The position numbers and the translations under genes were made by a program. Positions 25,489-34,876 of a stretch of 64,000 bases of DNA are shown here, piece after piece. This stretch comes from Haladaptatus sp. R4 (GTDB lineage: Archaea; Halobacteriota; Halobacteria; Halobacteriales; Haladaptataceae), in the NCBI RefSeq assembly GCF_001625445.1, contig NZ_LWHG01000021.1:1-64000 (forward strand). Direction: 5' to 3'. The notes beneath the pieces are model-generated. The model searched no databases and had not been told where the DNA came from. It saw only the letters and a program-made list of their open reading frames with translations. Position 1 is the stretch's first letter. Every line of letters begins with the position of its first letter.

Positions 25489-25994
25489 GGGTCGCCGTCA
25501 CCGGGACGCCCGGAACCGGGAAGACGACCGCGACGGAACTGGTCGAATCCGACCTCGACGTCGTCCACCTGAACGACGCGATCCGTGAGGAAGGACTTCA
25601 CGACGGCGAGGACGAGGAGCGCGGAAGCCTGTACGCGAACCTCGACGCGATTCGTGAATGGTTGGCGTCCCGGGGCGACGACCTGCTCGTCGATTCGCAT
25701 TTGGCCCACCATTTCGATGCGGACCGGGTCGTCGTACTGCGCTGTCATCCCGAGGAGCTGTCGAAGCGGCTGCGTGAGCGAGGCGAGTCGGACGCGAAGG
25801 CGGAGGAGAACGCCGAGAGCGAAGCCCTGGACGTGATTCTCTCCGAAACGGTCGCGGAACACGGTCCCGATTCGACCTACGAAATCGACACGACCGACCG
25901 GACGCCCGAGGCCGTCGCGTCGGACATCGAAGCCGTCGTCAGAGGGGAGCGTGCACCTTCGGCCGGAACCGTCGATTATCTGGAGTACCTCTAA
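25485..25994 (+). CDS. adenylate kinase-like NTPase (Fap7/AK6 type)
   Basis: A GTG start at 25485 overlaps the hisC stop. The 169-residue product has the P-loop GTPGTGKTT at residues 6-14 and lacks the long lid of ordinary adenylate kinases, as in the AK6/Fap7 family. Those proteins bind ribosomal protein S11 and take part in small-subunit rRNA maturation in eukaryotes; the archaeal role is thought to be similar. VVLRCHPEELSKRL is the conserved mid-protein motif. The next gene starts on its stop codon, so it is part of the hisC operon. Confidence 0.88.
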   Translation: MRVAVTGTPGTGKTTATELVESDLDVVHLNDAIREEGLHDGEDEERGSLYANLDAIREWLASRGDDLLVDSHLAHHFDADRVVVLRCHPEELSKRLRERGESDAKAEENAESEALDVILSETVAEHGPDSTYEIDTTDRTPEAVASDIEAVVRGERAPSAGTVDYLEYL

Positions 25995-26596
25995 TGCTCG
26001 ACCAACTTCGTCCCGTCGCAAACCGCGCGCTTCGACCGTTCGTCTCGGCCTCGACGAGCCTCGGATTGACGCCCAACGCGGTGAGCATCATCGCGTTCGT
26101 CCTCGCCGGTGGTGCCGGGGTGGCGTTCTACTTCGGCCCGGACGTGCCCATCTGGTACCTCGTCGGTGCCATCCTCGTCTTCCTGAACGGCTGGCTCGAC
26201 ATCCTCGACGGTGCGCTCGCCCGCGAACTCGGTACCGACTCGCCCGCAGGCGACCTGCTCGACCACGTTCTCGACCGCTACGCCGACATCATCCTCATCG
26301 TCGGATTCGCGGCGGGAATCGGGGATTTCGTGCTCGGACTCGCCGCCGTGACGGGCGTGCTGATGACGTCGTATCTCGGCACGCAAGCCCAAGCGGTCGG
26401 ATTGGACCGCGTGTACGGTGGTCTGCTCGGCCGTGCGGATCGGTTGGCGCTCATCGGCGTCGTCGGTGCGATCGCCGCGTTCGTTCAGTCCATCGGCGGC
26501 TACTCGTTGGTCGCCCTGTTGCTCGGCTTGTTCGCCGTCGTGGGGCACCTGACGGCGCTCCAGCGCTTTTACTACTCCTGGCGTGCCTTGGCCTGA
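25994..26596 (+). CDS. CDP-alcohol phosphatidyltransferase (archaetidyl type)
   Basis: The signature DxxDGxxARxxxxxxxxGxxxDxxxD is complete in DILDGALARELGTDSPAGDLLDHVLDRYAD near residues 75-104. The 200-residue protein has about six membrane helices. It probably transfers a CDP-activated diether lipid to a head-group alcohol; archaetidylinositol-phosphate or archaetidylglycerol synthase are the likely options. Its ATG overlaps the preceding stop, and mbf1 follows at short distance. Confidence 0.9.
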   Translation: MLDQLRPVANRALRPFVSASTSLGLTPNAVSIIAFVLAGGAGVAFYFGPDVPIWYLVGAILVFLNGWLDILDGALARELGTDSPAGDLLDHVLDRYADIILIVGFAAGIGDFVLGLAAVTGVLMTSYLGTQAQAVGLDRVYGGLLGRADRLALIGVVGAIAAFVQSIGGYSLVALLLGLFAVVGHLTALQRFYYSWRALA

Positions 26597-26638
26597 CGTG
26601 GCGTGCCATTTATGAGTCGAGACGGTAAAGGTCAAGGT

Positions 26639-27166
26639 ATGGTTCAGTGTGAGATGTGCGGTGCCGAAACGGCGTCTCCCAAGACTATCAAAGTCGAAGG
26701 TGCGGAACTGGACGTGTGCGACAACTGTTCCGACTTCGGAACGGAAGTCAAGACACAGCAGACGTCCACCACCTCGACCAAGTATTCGACGTCCTCGTCG
26801 TCCTCGGGTGATTCGAACACCGGCACCGGTAGTACAGGGTCGTCCGGCGGACGCTCGCGCCGTCACGACATGTTCGACGACATGGAGGAGATCGCACAGG
26901 ATTACGACGACAGAATCCGCAACGCGCGTGAATCCACCGGTCTGAGTCAAGAAGAACTCGCCAAGGAACTCAACGAGAAGGCGAGCCTCATCAGTAAGCT
27001 CGAACACGGTGACATCCTCCCCAGCGACAGCGTGCAGAAGAAACTGGAGAAGAAACTCGACATCAGCCTCACGGCTGGTAGCTCCGGCGCGGACGATGAG
27101 GAGTGGAGCGGCGGCAGTTCCACCGGCAGCTACACCCTCGGCGACGTCGTCAAGCGCAAGGACTGA
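26639..27166 (+). CDS. mbf1: archaeal multiprotein bridging factor 1
   Basis: The 175-residue protein has an N-terminal zinc ribbon, MVQCEMCGAETASPKTIKV then DVCDNCSDFG, a flexible Ser/Thr/Gly linker, and a Cro-type helix-turn-helix (IRNARESTGLSQEELAKELNEKASLISKLEHGDILPS). This is the aMBF1 architecture, a predicted transcription or translation coregulator. The ATG at 26639 opens directly on the zinc ribbon; an upstream in-frame ATG at 26603 adds 12 unrelated residues. Confidence 0.93.
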   Translation: MVQCEMCGAETASPKTIKVEGAELDVCDNCSDFGTEVKTQQTSTTSTKYSTSSSSSGDSNTGTGSTGSSGGRSRRHDMFDDMEEIAQDYDDRIRNARESTGLSQEELAKELNEKASLISKLEHGDILPSDSVQKKLEKKLDISLTAGSSGADDEEWSGGSSTGSYTLGDVVKRKD

Positions 27167-27324
27167 ACGCCGAGTTTTATCGCTATTTTCGTTTTCCACC
27201 GCTCGTGAGCGATAGGTACAGTTGTGAGTCGGTGAGTCCCTGAGCGATAGGTGAGTCATTTTCACCGTCGAAGCCCCTACCGTGGAAACCCCGTGACGTG
27301 GTTGTCGACCCGAAACCCGTATCG

Positions 27325-28062
27325 CTACCCTTGGAAAAACCGGCGACTCGATTCGACGCTGACGAGGTCGAGCGCACCGTCGAACGTGATTTCGACCGAT
27401 TGGTGAGGTTCGACCGGACGGACGGTGTGGTCGTCGGCGAGGAGTTCCACGCCGTCCTCGTCGCGTTCGACGGTCAGCGTGACCGGACCGCGAAGCACCC
27501 AGTTATCGACGTGGATGGCGAACGGCGCGACCGGAACGACGGAGAGGACGTCCGACCCCTGTTGGACGACCGGCCCGCCCGCATCGTGTGCGTAGCCCTG
27601 ACTGCCGACGGGGGTGGCGACGACTACGGCATCGGCCCTGAACTGGGACACCTGTTCGTCCTCGATTCGGACGCCGTATTCGGAGATCCGAACTGGCTCG
27701 CTCGTTACGAGCGTCGTATCGAACAGCGCCCGTGCGACGTGCTCGCCGTCGACCGTGATCGAGAGCAGGGGTCGGTCCACCGTCGTCCACTGCTCCGCGA
27801 GGAGGTCGTCGATTGCAGCCTCGATGTCCGAGGGGGAAACGCTCTCCACGCCCGCACCGGAATCGACGGGCAGGACTGGGACCGACACGCCCGAACGGAC
27901 GAGGTCGGTGACCGCGTGCTCGCCGTCCGCGACGACGACGGTCGGCCCAGCGTCGATGACGGATCGGGCGTCGTCGCTCGCGGTTCGTTCCGGTTCGTCA
28001 CCGAGCGCGTCGTCGATGCGGTCCGCGAACGAGTCTCGACCGGTGACGATTCCTACGTGCAT
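27325..28062 (-). CDS. NAD kinase-like protein without the GGDGT motif
   Basis: The C-terminal two thirds match the NAD kinase fold: ADAVVVATPVGSQGYAHDAGGPVV, then VVPVAPFAIHVDNWVL and the closing strands. In NAD kinases the N-terminal domain carries GGDGT with the catalytic Asp. Here the equivalent place reads VVVADGEHAVTDLV, so the motif is lost. At 245 aa it is a little short. It may be a regulatory or binding paralogue rather than an active kinase. It faces away from mbf1. Confidence 0.78.
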   Translation of the reverse strand: MHVGIVTGRDSFADRIDDALGDEPERTASDDARSVIDAGPTVVVADGEHAVTDLVRSGVSVPVLPVDSGAGVESVSPSDIEAAIDDLLAEQWTTVDRPLLSITVDGEHVARALFDTTLVTSEPVRISEYGVRIEDEQVSQFRADAVVVATPVGSQGYAHDAGGPVVQQGSDVLSVVPVAPFAIHVDNWVLRGPVTLTVERDEDGVELLADDHTVRPVEPHQSVEITFDGALDLVSVESSRRFFQG

Positions 28063-28207
28063 TTCGGCCTCCCTCGGCCGTGGTCGCGTCGGAGATTCAT
28101 TACCTAAAGAGTCTCACTCCGACCTGAAAAGGATACCGCGCTCGTCCCCCGAGAAAGGGGCAAAAACGAACGACGGGTCAGTCATCGTACGATCTGTCGT
28201 CGTACGG

Positions 28208-29518
28208 TCAGTCGTCGTACGGCCAGTCGCCGATGATCTTCATCCCTGCGGCCTGGTCCTCTGCTTCGAGTGCGTCGGCGATTTCCCGGGGGTCCTTGTG
28301 CTCGACTTCGTAGTCGTCGCTGGCGAGGTGTACCGCGAGGTCCGTCAGGAGGATGGCTTGCTCGCGGAGGTCGCGGACTTCGAGTTTGTCCAGCGTGTCC
28401 GCGAAGGTGTGACCCCAGCCACGGCCCTCGTCGCCCGTTTCGCTGCCGACGTGATAGCCCGGCACGCCCCACTGGACGAACGGCCAGTGGTCGCTGTGCG
28501 GTCCCTGGTGGGGAATCGTGCTGATGGGGTGGCCGTACTCATCCGCGACTTCGTGAGCGGCGTCGTCCAGCGCGTCGAACCCGTGGGTGGTGAACGTGAG
28601 CGTCCGACCGCGACCGACGCCGTCGTTGTTCAGGATGGCTTTGATGCCGTCGAAATCGGTTTCGCTCGCCATGTGGGCCGACCCGTCGAGACCGACTTCC
28701 TCGGCACCGAAGGCGACGAAGTGGACCTTCGTGTCGAGTTCGTCTTCGCGCTCGGCGAGCGCGCGGGCTATCTCGACGACCATCGCGGTTCCCGCGCCGT
28801 TGTCCATCGCTCCCTCCGCGATGTCGTGAGCGTCGATGTGGCTGGTGACGAGTACTTCCTGTTCGGTGTCCGGACCCAACTCGGCGTGGACGTTCTGGCT
28901 GGTCGCGTCGTAAATCTCGGCATCGACGTCGACCGTCACCTCGTCACCGTCCCAACGGCGAGCGAGTCGCGTCCCGACCTCTTTTGAGACGCCGACAGCG
29001 GGGATGTCGCCGATGGGGTCCTCCTCGGTGCCGACGCTGCCGGTCGGCGGGAGACAGCCCTCGACGTGGTTTCGGAAGACGAAGGCGGCCGCCCCACCGT
29101 CGACGGCGTAGTAGTACTTTTCCCGGCGGTGGATGAACCGGTCGAAATAACTCGGCACGTTCGAGGCGACCATGACGACCTTCCCCTCGATGTCGTGTTT
29201 CTCGAAGTCGGACGGGAGACCGTATCCCAGGTCGATCAGTTCACCGCTCGCGGATCCGGCGGGACTGCGCGGGAGGGCGATGCTCTCCTGTGTCGTGTCG
29301 CCCGCCGTAATCGAACTCGTCCCCCGTGTCCACCCCTGCACGTCGAACTCGGCCAGGCGGGCGTTCCGTGCGCCGACGTCGGTGAGCGTATCGCGGGTCA
29401 CTTCGGCGGCTTCCCGTTCGCCGTCGCTGCCGGTCATCCGATCACCGATATCGACTATCGTTTCGAGAAAATTCCATCCTGCATCGCTCGTGAACGTCCG
29501 TCCGATCCACTGTGACAT
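28208..29518 (-). CDS. M28-family zinc aminopeptidase
   Basis: This 436-residue metallopeptidase has zinc ligands and catalytic residues in TSHIDAHDIAEGAMDNGAGTA, FVAFGAEEVGLDGSAHMA, ILNNDGVG and the C-terminal PHQGPHSDHWPF. The PA-like segment near residues 70-190 is typical. No signal peptide is visible, so it is probably cytoplasmic. The start MSQWIGRTF at 29518 is preferred; upstream frame residues (MGYYVSKHLG...) derive from AT-rich DNA. The 211 bp before it are AT-rich and probably hold divergent promoters for it and the E1-alpha gene. Confidence 0.9.
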   Translation of the reverse strand: MSQWIGRTFTSDAGWNFLETIVDIGDRMTGSDGEREAAEVTRDTLTDVGARNARLAEFDVQGWTRGTSSITAGDTTQESIALPRSPAGSASGELIDLGYGLPSDFEKHDIEGKVVMVASNVPSYFDRFIHRREKYYYAVDGGAAAFVFRNHVEGCLPPTGSVGTEEDPIGDIPAVGVSKEVGTRLARRWDGDEVTVDVDAEIYDATSQNVHAELGPDTEQEVLVTSHIDAHDIAEGAMDNGAGTAMVVEIARALAEREDELDTKVHFVAFGAEEVGLDGSAHMASETDFDGIKAILNNDGVGRGRTLTFTTHGFDALDDAAHEVADEYGHPISTIPHQGPHSDHWPFVQWGVPGYHVGSETGDEGRGWGHTFADTLDKLEVRDLREQAILLTDLAVHLASDDYEVEHKDPREIADALEAEDQAAGMKIIGDWPYDD

Positions 29519-29729
29519 ACGCTTCCACATATCGTAGCGGTAGCCTAAATGTTTCGAAACGTAATATCCCAACGAATCGTTAGTTATCAGCGTGGAACCG
29601 GCAATATTTTCGGTGATTTATAATCAAGGTACTTAAGGTGACTGAATATCTTCTTCGATATTCCTTCTATGGCGATGTTTTATAACGAATGATGCCGATT
29701 GACCGATAGACAGTCGGTGATTCTACGAT

Positions 29730-30791
29730 ATGGCTTCACAAGTTCCGGATATGGCGCGCGTGGTTGGACTCGACGGCAACGTCGATGGGGACGTGGACCT
29801 CTCCTCGACGGACGTGGAGAGCATGTACCGGTTACAGGTACTCGCCCGGACGTTCGACCAGAAAGCCGTCTCGCTCCACCGGCAGGGGCGAATCGGAACC
29901 TACGCGCCCTTGCAGGGACAGGAAGCGGCCCAAGTCGGTGCGGCCTACGCGCTGTCACCGGACGATTATTGTTTCCCGACCTACCGCGACCACGGCATCT
30001 ACATCACCCGCGGCCACGCGATGCGAGACATCCTCCTGCACCTTTCGGGGGCGGGAAACTACGTGGACCGCGAGGATGCCGAAGGACTGCGGACGTTCCC
30101 GCCGACGATTCCCATCGCCACCCAACTGCCCCACGCCGTCGGCGTCGGCATGGGCGCGAGTTATAAAGACGACGACTGCGCCGTGCTGGCGAGTTTCGGA
30201 GACGGAGCGACGAGCGAAGGTGACTTCCACGAGGCGATGAACTTCGCAGGTGTGTTCGAGACCCCCACCGTCTTCTTCTGCCAGAACAACCAGTGGGCGA
30301 TTTCGGTGCCGCGCGAGCGCCAGACCGCGAGCGCGACCATCGCCCAGAAGGCAGGGGCCTACGGCTTCGAAGGCGTCCGCGTGGACGGCAACGACGTGCT
30401 CGCGGTCTATCGAACCGTCTCCGACGCACTCGAACGCGCAAAGGCGGGCGAACCGATACTCGTCGAGGCCGTCACGTACCGACAGGGTGCCCACACGACG
30501 ACGGACGACCCGACGAAGTACCGCGACGAGGCCGAGGTCGAAGAATGGGCGGAGAAGGACCCGCTCGTTCGCACCCGCGAGTATCTCGAAAGCGAACACG
30601 GATGGACGGACGAGGACGAGGAGTCGCTTCGGGAGGAGGCGAAGGCACAGGTCGCGGAGGCCGTCGAAGCGGCCGAAGCACACGACGGCTACGACGTGGA
30701 CGCCATCTTCGACCACGTCTACGCGAGCGAACACCCTCGGCATCCGCGTCAGCGTGACGCCGTTCCCGAGAATCCCGACGTGGACCGATAA
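29730..30791 (+). CDS. thiamine-diphosphate dehydrogenase E1 alpha subunit
   Basis: This resembles the alpha subunit of pyruvate or branched-chain 2-oxoacid dehydrogenase complexes. The ThDP-binding motif GDGATSEGDFHEAMNFAGVF...NN is present near residues 158-188, as is QGQEAAQVGAAYAL. At 353 aa it is only the alpha chain; no beta, E2 or E3 gene follows here, so partners must be encoded elsewhere or lost. It has no close cotranscribed neighbour. An alternative ATG at 29751 would shorten it by seven residues. Confidence 0.88.
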   Translation: MASQVPDMARVVGLDGNVDGDVDLSSTDVESMYRLQVLARTFDQKAVSLHRQGRIGTYAPLQGQEAAQVGAAYALSPDDYCFPTYRDHGIYITRGHAMRDILLHLSGAGNYVDREDAEGLRTFPPTIPIATQLPHAVGVGMGASYKDDDCAVLASFGDGATSEGDFHEAMNFAGVFETPTVFFCQNNQWAISVPRERQTASATIAQKAGAYGFEGVRVDGNDVLAVYRTVSDALERAKAGEPILVEAVTYRQGAHTTTDDPTKYRDEAEVEEWAEKDPLVRTREYLESEHGWTDEDEESLREEAKAQVAEAVEAAEAHDGYDVDAIFDHVYASEHPRHPRQRDAVPENPDVDR

Positions 30792-30866
30792 CCGCTGTCT
30801 CGATTCCCACCACGGTCGCCAGCAACGTTATGTGTCGTGCTGTGGTAGCCGAGACGGGGATTTCCG

Positions 30867-31097
30867 ATGGAACGTCACGAACGCGGACCGGGGGAGTACG
30901 GCGCCGAGACAGAGAAACTGGCCGATATCGCCGAGATGAAAATCACAGAGCCGACGCTGACGTGGCTCGAAGTTTCACATCCACAACAACCGATTCCGCT
31001 CGGGCAAAACGACCGGGTTATCGACAGCCGATTCAACGAGCAACAGGACGTCTGGGAAGTGTTACTGATCGCACTTCCCGATGAAAACGAGGAGTAG
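30867..31097 (+). CDS. small hypothetical protein, 76 aa
   Basis: MERHERGPGEYGAETEKLAD begins an acidic polar protein with a central TLTWLEVSHPQQPIPLGQ and an end WEVLLIALPDENEE. It resembles a haloarchaeal conserved protein of unknown role. It converges with the MTH865-type gene, whose stop follows directly. The GTG at 30841 or 30855 would be alternatives if the N terminus is longer. Confidence 0.55.
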   Translation: MERHERGPGEYGAETEKLADIAEMKITEPTLTWLEVSHPQQPIPLGQNDRVIDSRFNEQQDVWEVLLIALPDENEE

Positions 31098-31355
31098 TTA
31101 CAGCATATCCTTCTGTTTCATCCCCTCGATGAGGTCATCGACGAGTTCGTCGACGGTATCGTAGGGGAAATCCTGCGCGTCGTTCATCTTCGTCGCCAGT
31201 TCCATCGCGGTCAGACTGGTGTCGCCCGCTTCGAAACGCGTACCGGGTCCGTTCGGGAGCGCCGGAACGAGTTCCATCGGGTTGCTGACCGGGTAATCCG
31301 CGCCTTCGAATGCGTCGTGAAACTGCTGTCGGAATTCCGCTTCTTTGTCGGCCAT
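31098..31355 (-). CDS. MTH865-like small protein
   Basis: MADKEAEFRQQFHDAFEGADYPV, then PNGPGTRFEAGDTSLTAMELA and FPYDTVDELVDDLIEGM fit the MTH865 family, a small EF-hand-like helical fold without a known function. At 85 aa it has the family length. The upstream 17 residues in frame (MYCGSGTF...) are unrelated and were left out. Confidence 0.8.
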   Translation of the reverse strand: MADKEAEFRQQFHDAFEGADYPVSNPMELVPALPNGPGTRFEAGDTSLTAMELATKMNDAQDFPYDTVDELVDDLIEGMKQKDML

Positions 31356-31467
31356 GTCACTCCTTGTGTGGGTAATCGGCAAAAACGTTCCGGAACCACA
31401 ATACACAAGTTGTGAGTTTATTCACCGCTTCAGGGAGGTTTATACTCCGATACGCGAGAGATTCGGT

Positions 31468-32515
31468 ATGGCATTCGATTTCGATTTCGACTTGTTATGC
31501 GAACTGACGGAGACGAACGGGGCGGCGGGATACGAGGACCGGATCCGCGAAATCGTTCGACGGGAAATGGAACCCGAAGTGGACGAACTCTACACCGATG
31601 CGATGGGGAACGTCATCGGAACCATCGAGGGGACGGGGGACTACGAAGTCGCCGTCGCGGCACACATGGACGAGATCGGGTTCATGGTTCGCTACGTGGA
31701 CGACGACGGGTTCGTCTCACTGGACGCGCTCGGCGGGTGGGACCCCCGTGTTCTGCGAGCACAGCGCGTCACCGTCCACACGGACGACGAGGACCTGACG
31801 GGCGTCATCGGGTCGGTACCGCCGCATCTCCTGGACGGCGACGAAGGAGAGGAGGACGTCGAGGATATCTACGTCGACCTCGGCCTCCCGGCCGACGAGG
31901 CCGACGAACGCGTCTCCGTAGGCGACATCGTCACGATGGAACAGACGACGACGAAAGTCGGTAACAACGTCTCCGGCAAGGCACTGGACGACCGCATCTG
32001 TCTGTTCTCCATGCTGGAGGCGGCGAAACGCATCGAGAACCCGGACGCGACCATCCACTTCTGTGCGACCGTTCAGGAGGAAGTGGGCCTTCGTGGTGCG
32101 ACCGCGCTCGGTGTCGACGTCGACCCCGACCTCGCAGTCGGCCGACGTGACCGTCGCGAACGACTTTCCGGCGGTGAGTAAGAAGCGGGATTACGTGACT
32201 CGTCTCGGGGACGGCACCGCGATAAAGCTCAAGGATGGCAGCGTCGTCACGACGCCGAAAGTACACAAACGAATGCGCTCGGTGGCGGAATCGGAGGACA
32301 TCCCATACCAACTCGAAGTGCTCCCGTCGGGCGGGACGGACACCGCCGGGTTCCAGAACACCTACGGCGCGAAGCCAGTCGGCGCGATCTCGATTCCGAC
32401 CCGATATCTCCACACCGTCACCGAGAGCGCCAACGGCGACGACGTGTCGGCGACCATCGACCTGCTCACCGCCTTCCTCGAAACCGAGGACGGCGAGCAC
32501 GACTACTCGTTGTAG
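31468..32515 (+). CDS. M42-family metallopeptidase, frameshifted
   Basis: M42 enzymes are zinc/cobalt aminopeptidases of the TET/PepA type. The N part has ETNGAAGYEDRIREIVR, AAHMDEIGFMVRYV, the bridging-metal segment NVSGKALDDRI and the catalytic Glu in VQEEVGLRGA. After DPDLAV the frame is lost near 32139-32141. The other plus frame resumes VTVANDFPAVSKKRDYVTRLGDGTAIKLKDG... and SGGTDTAGFQNT... to the stop at 32515. The total length then matches the family. The ATG at 31468 is chosen from homology. Confidence 0.87.
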
Positions 32516-32545
32516 TCTCCCAACTATCGGCCGCCCCGAACGCCG

Positions 32546-33103
32546 TCACTCCGCGTCGTCCGGCGTATCGAAGTCGTGGAACGCACGCCCCTTTTCGGTG
32601 CTCAAGATATCCAATCCGGCGGCCGCACCGCCGCCCACCGAGATCGCCGCCTGAATCTTGTCCGAACGGGCGGTCCACCCGGCGGCGTAGGCGTTTTCGA
32701 CCGTCGTTGCGCTATCCGAATCGGTTTTCACCGTACCGTTGTCGTTCAACTCACAGCCGAGCGCCTCGGCCATGTCCCGTGATTGTCCGGTCGTGAAGAC
32801 GACGTAGGTCGCATCGTACTCGCCGTTCTCCGTCGTCACGGTGAACCCGTCGTCCGACTCTTCAACGTTCGTTACCTCCTCACCCTGTTTTCGTTCGGCA
32901 CCCTGTTCGTCCACCTGTTCGCGAGCGATTCCCAGAAACTCGTCCCCCCCGATGCTCTTGATTCCGAGGTAGTTGAACAGGTGCGCCGCGTGCATCGCGG
33001 TTCCGTCCGTGTCGAACACGACCGTATCGAGTCCGTTCTTCGCGGTGAACAGCGCCGCGCTCAGACCGGCAGGACCGCCGCCGATGACAGCTACGTCTGA
33101 CAT
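32546..33103 (-). CDS. short FAD-dependent thioredoxin-reductase-like protein
   Basis: It starts with the FAD motif VIGGGPAGLSAALFTAKNGL and includes a second dinucleotide-type end (VENAYAAGWTARSDKIQAAISVGGGAAAGLDIL). At 185 residues it is about two thirds of a thioredoxin reductase and has no CxxC. Haloarchaea carry several such short forms. Its redox partner is unknown. It converges with the M42 peptidase gene. Confidence 0.85.
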   Translation of the reverse strand: MSDVAVIGGGPAGLSAALFTAKNGLDTVVFDTDGTAMHAAHLFNYLGIKSIGGDEFLGIAREQVDEQGAERKQGEEVTNVEESDDGFTVTTENGEYDATYVVFTTGQSRDMAEALGCELNDNGTVKTDSDSATTVENAYAAGWTARSDKIQAAISVGGGAAAGLDILSTEKGRAFHDFDTPDDAE

Positions 33104-33137
33104 GTGACGTCAGTTACCACGCTGACGTGCATAAACC

Positions 33138-33617
33138 TCATCGCTCCAGCAAGTGCTTCGTCTTCGCGTGCCGATACAGGAACATGGGCTCGAAGCCGAC
33201 CTTCGCGAGCGGGCTTCCCGCCTCGCCGAGCGCTGGAAACCGATACTCCACCCTGTCACGGACGAGCGTCTGCCTCTGGTCACCCGCGTAGAACTGATGT
33301 GTGTGTTTCCACTCGGGAAACGGCCCATCGGACATCTCGTCCCGAAACATCGCCGCGTAATTCTCCTCTTCGCGCTCGACGATGATCGAAGTCCAGCGCT
33401 GACGTGGACCGACGCCGAAGGGGCGAAGCGACATGCGGATTTGGGTTCCCGCCTCCAGCACGTCCGGGTTTGCCTCGCCGTCCGGACCACGAACCCCCTC
33501 CACTCGAAGGTTCATCCACTCGGGCGTGAGCGCCTCCAAGCCGTCCGTGGTCGAGTAAAACCGCCACACGTCCTCGAACGGCGCATCGACCCACACTTCC
33601 CGCTGATAGATAGCCAT
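33138..33617 (-). CDS. SRPBCC (START-like) ligand-binding protein
   Basis: The 159-residue protein opens with VWVDAPFEDVWRFYSTTDGLEALTPEWMNL and ends with the long helix region SPLAKVGFEPMFLYRHAKTKHLLER, both typical of SRPBCC/START-like cyclase or ligand-binding domains. The interior TLVRDRVEYRFPAL strand fits. The ligand is unknown. The ATG at 33617 is clear; the longer frame upstream has no homology. Confidence 0.85.
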   Translation of the reverse strand: MAIYQREVWVDAPFEDVWRFYSTTDGLEALTPEWMNLRVEGVRGPDGEANPDVLEAGTQIRMSLRPFGVGPRQRWTSIIVEREEENYAAMFRDEMSDGPFPEWKHTHQFYAGDQRQTLVRDRVEYRFPALGEAGSPLAKVGFEPMFLYRHAKTKHLLER

Positions 33618-33722
33618 TGCCGATAGTTCCCGCTCTCCGGTAAAAATGCTTGTGCGTAACCAGTAAGAGCGCGTTATCGCCGTCATAGGGAGTTTTATAA
33701 TCGCGAGAGACGGCAACTGAGC

Positions 33723-34328
33723 ATGGTCGATATTCGACTCGTCGAACCGACCGACGCCGAGGCGATCACCGACATTTACGCCCCCATCGTCCGCGAAACG
33801 GTCATCTCCTTCGAACGGACGCCACCCGACGAAGCGGAGATCGAAAATCGGATCGAAGCCACCCTTCCGGCGTACCCGTGGTTGGTCTGTGTCCACGACG
33901 ACGAACTCCTCGGGTACGCCTACGCGAGTCCCCATCGATCTCGGGAGTCCTACCAGTGGTCGGTGGACGTTTCGGTGTACGTTCGTTCCGACCACCATCG
34001 GTCGGGTATCGGACGGGGACTCTACGAATCGCTGTTCACACTCCTTCGGGAACAGGGGTATTACAACGCCTACGCCGGAATCGCGCTCCCGAATCCGGCC
34101 AGCGTCGGTCTGCACGAGTCTCTGGGATTCGAGCAGGTCGGGACGTATAGAGACGTCGGCTACAAGGACGGTTCGTGGCGGAGTGTCGGCTGGTGGCACT
34201 TACGACTCGTCGAAGAAACCGATGGAGACAAGGCCGAACCGACACCGCCGCGCTCGCTGTCCGCACTCGACGGGAGCGTCAGGGACGATGCGGTAGGACT
34301 CGGCCGCGGATCGATACGGCTCTCGTGA
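33723..34328 (+). CDS. GNAT N-acetyltransferase (Pat/Bar type)
   Basis: The first 165 residues resemble phosphinothricin/methionine-sulfone N-acetyltransferases: DAEAITDIYAPIVRETVISFE, ELLGYAYASPHRSRESYQWSVDVSVYV and the CoA loop HHRSGIGRGLYESL, then LHESLGFEQVGTYRDVGYK. The last 30 residues (EPTPPRSLSALDGS...) are not part of the fold and could result from read-through. The natural substrate is probably an amino acid analogue. Confidence 0.88.
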   Translation: MVDIRLVEPTDAEAITDIYAPIVRETVISFERTPPDEAEIENRIEATLPAYPWLVCVHDDELLGYAYASPHRSRESYQWSVDVSVYVRSDHHRSGIGRGLYESLFTLLREQGYYNAYAGIALPNPASVGLHESLGFEQVGTYRDVGYKDGSWRSVGWWHLRLVEETDGDKAEPTPPRSLSALDGSVRDDAVGLGRGSIRLS

Positions 34329-34343
34329 GACGCACTCGGAAGA

Positions 34344-34772
34344 CTACTTGAGACGTTCTTGAAGAAACGACGGATGGGCCGCGGTGACGCCGTCGATGGT
34401 GAGAATGTCGTCACTGATGACGGTGCCGACCGCGCCGCCGTTCGGTGCGCGAACTTCGGCCATCAGCATGTGGTCGCCGCTACACGTGTAGAGGGTGTCG
34501 ATATCGTCCAGATTTTGGAGCGCCCGCGTCGCTTCGACGTACCGTTCACTTTCGACATCGATGCCCACGAGCGCGATGCTCTGACTGGACAGCTTCTTCG
34601 GGTCGATCTCGGCGGAATAGCCGACGATAACGCCTTCCTCTTCGAGCTTTTCGATGTACTTTCGAACCGTTGGCTTCGAAACACCAGCGCGATTCGCGAT
34701 TTCCGAGTACGACGCCTGTGCATCGTCCTCTAAGACGTGGAGGATACGGTCTTCGGTCGATTCCGTACTCAT
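34344..34772 (-). CDS. Lrp/AsnC-family regulator
   Basis: An N-terminal winged helix (EDRILHVLEDDAQASYSEIANRAGVSKPTVRKYIEKLEEEGVIVGY) is followed by the RAM ligand-binding domain (IALVGIDVESERYVEATRALQNLDDIDTLYTCSGDHMLMAEVRA). At 142 aa it is typical. It lies 105 bp downstream of korB on the same strand. It may sense an amino or 2-oxo acid and control korAB, but that link is inferred from position only. Confidence 0.9.
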   Translation of the reverse strand: MSTESTEDRILHVLEDDAQASYSEIANRAGVSKPTVRKYIEKLEEEGVIVGYSAEIDPKKLSSQSIALVGIDVESERYVEATRALQNLDDIDTLYTCSGDHMLMAEVRAPNGGAVGTVISDDILTIDGVTAAHPSFLQERLK

Positions 34773-34876
34773 GATACCAGGATGTTTCCCGCACAGGAAA
34801 AAATACCTTGCGAAGTGAAAAACACATTGGCGGCCACGAAAAGGTTGTTCGAACCGACGAGAACGGCGAAACGAGA

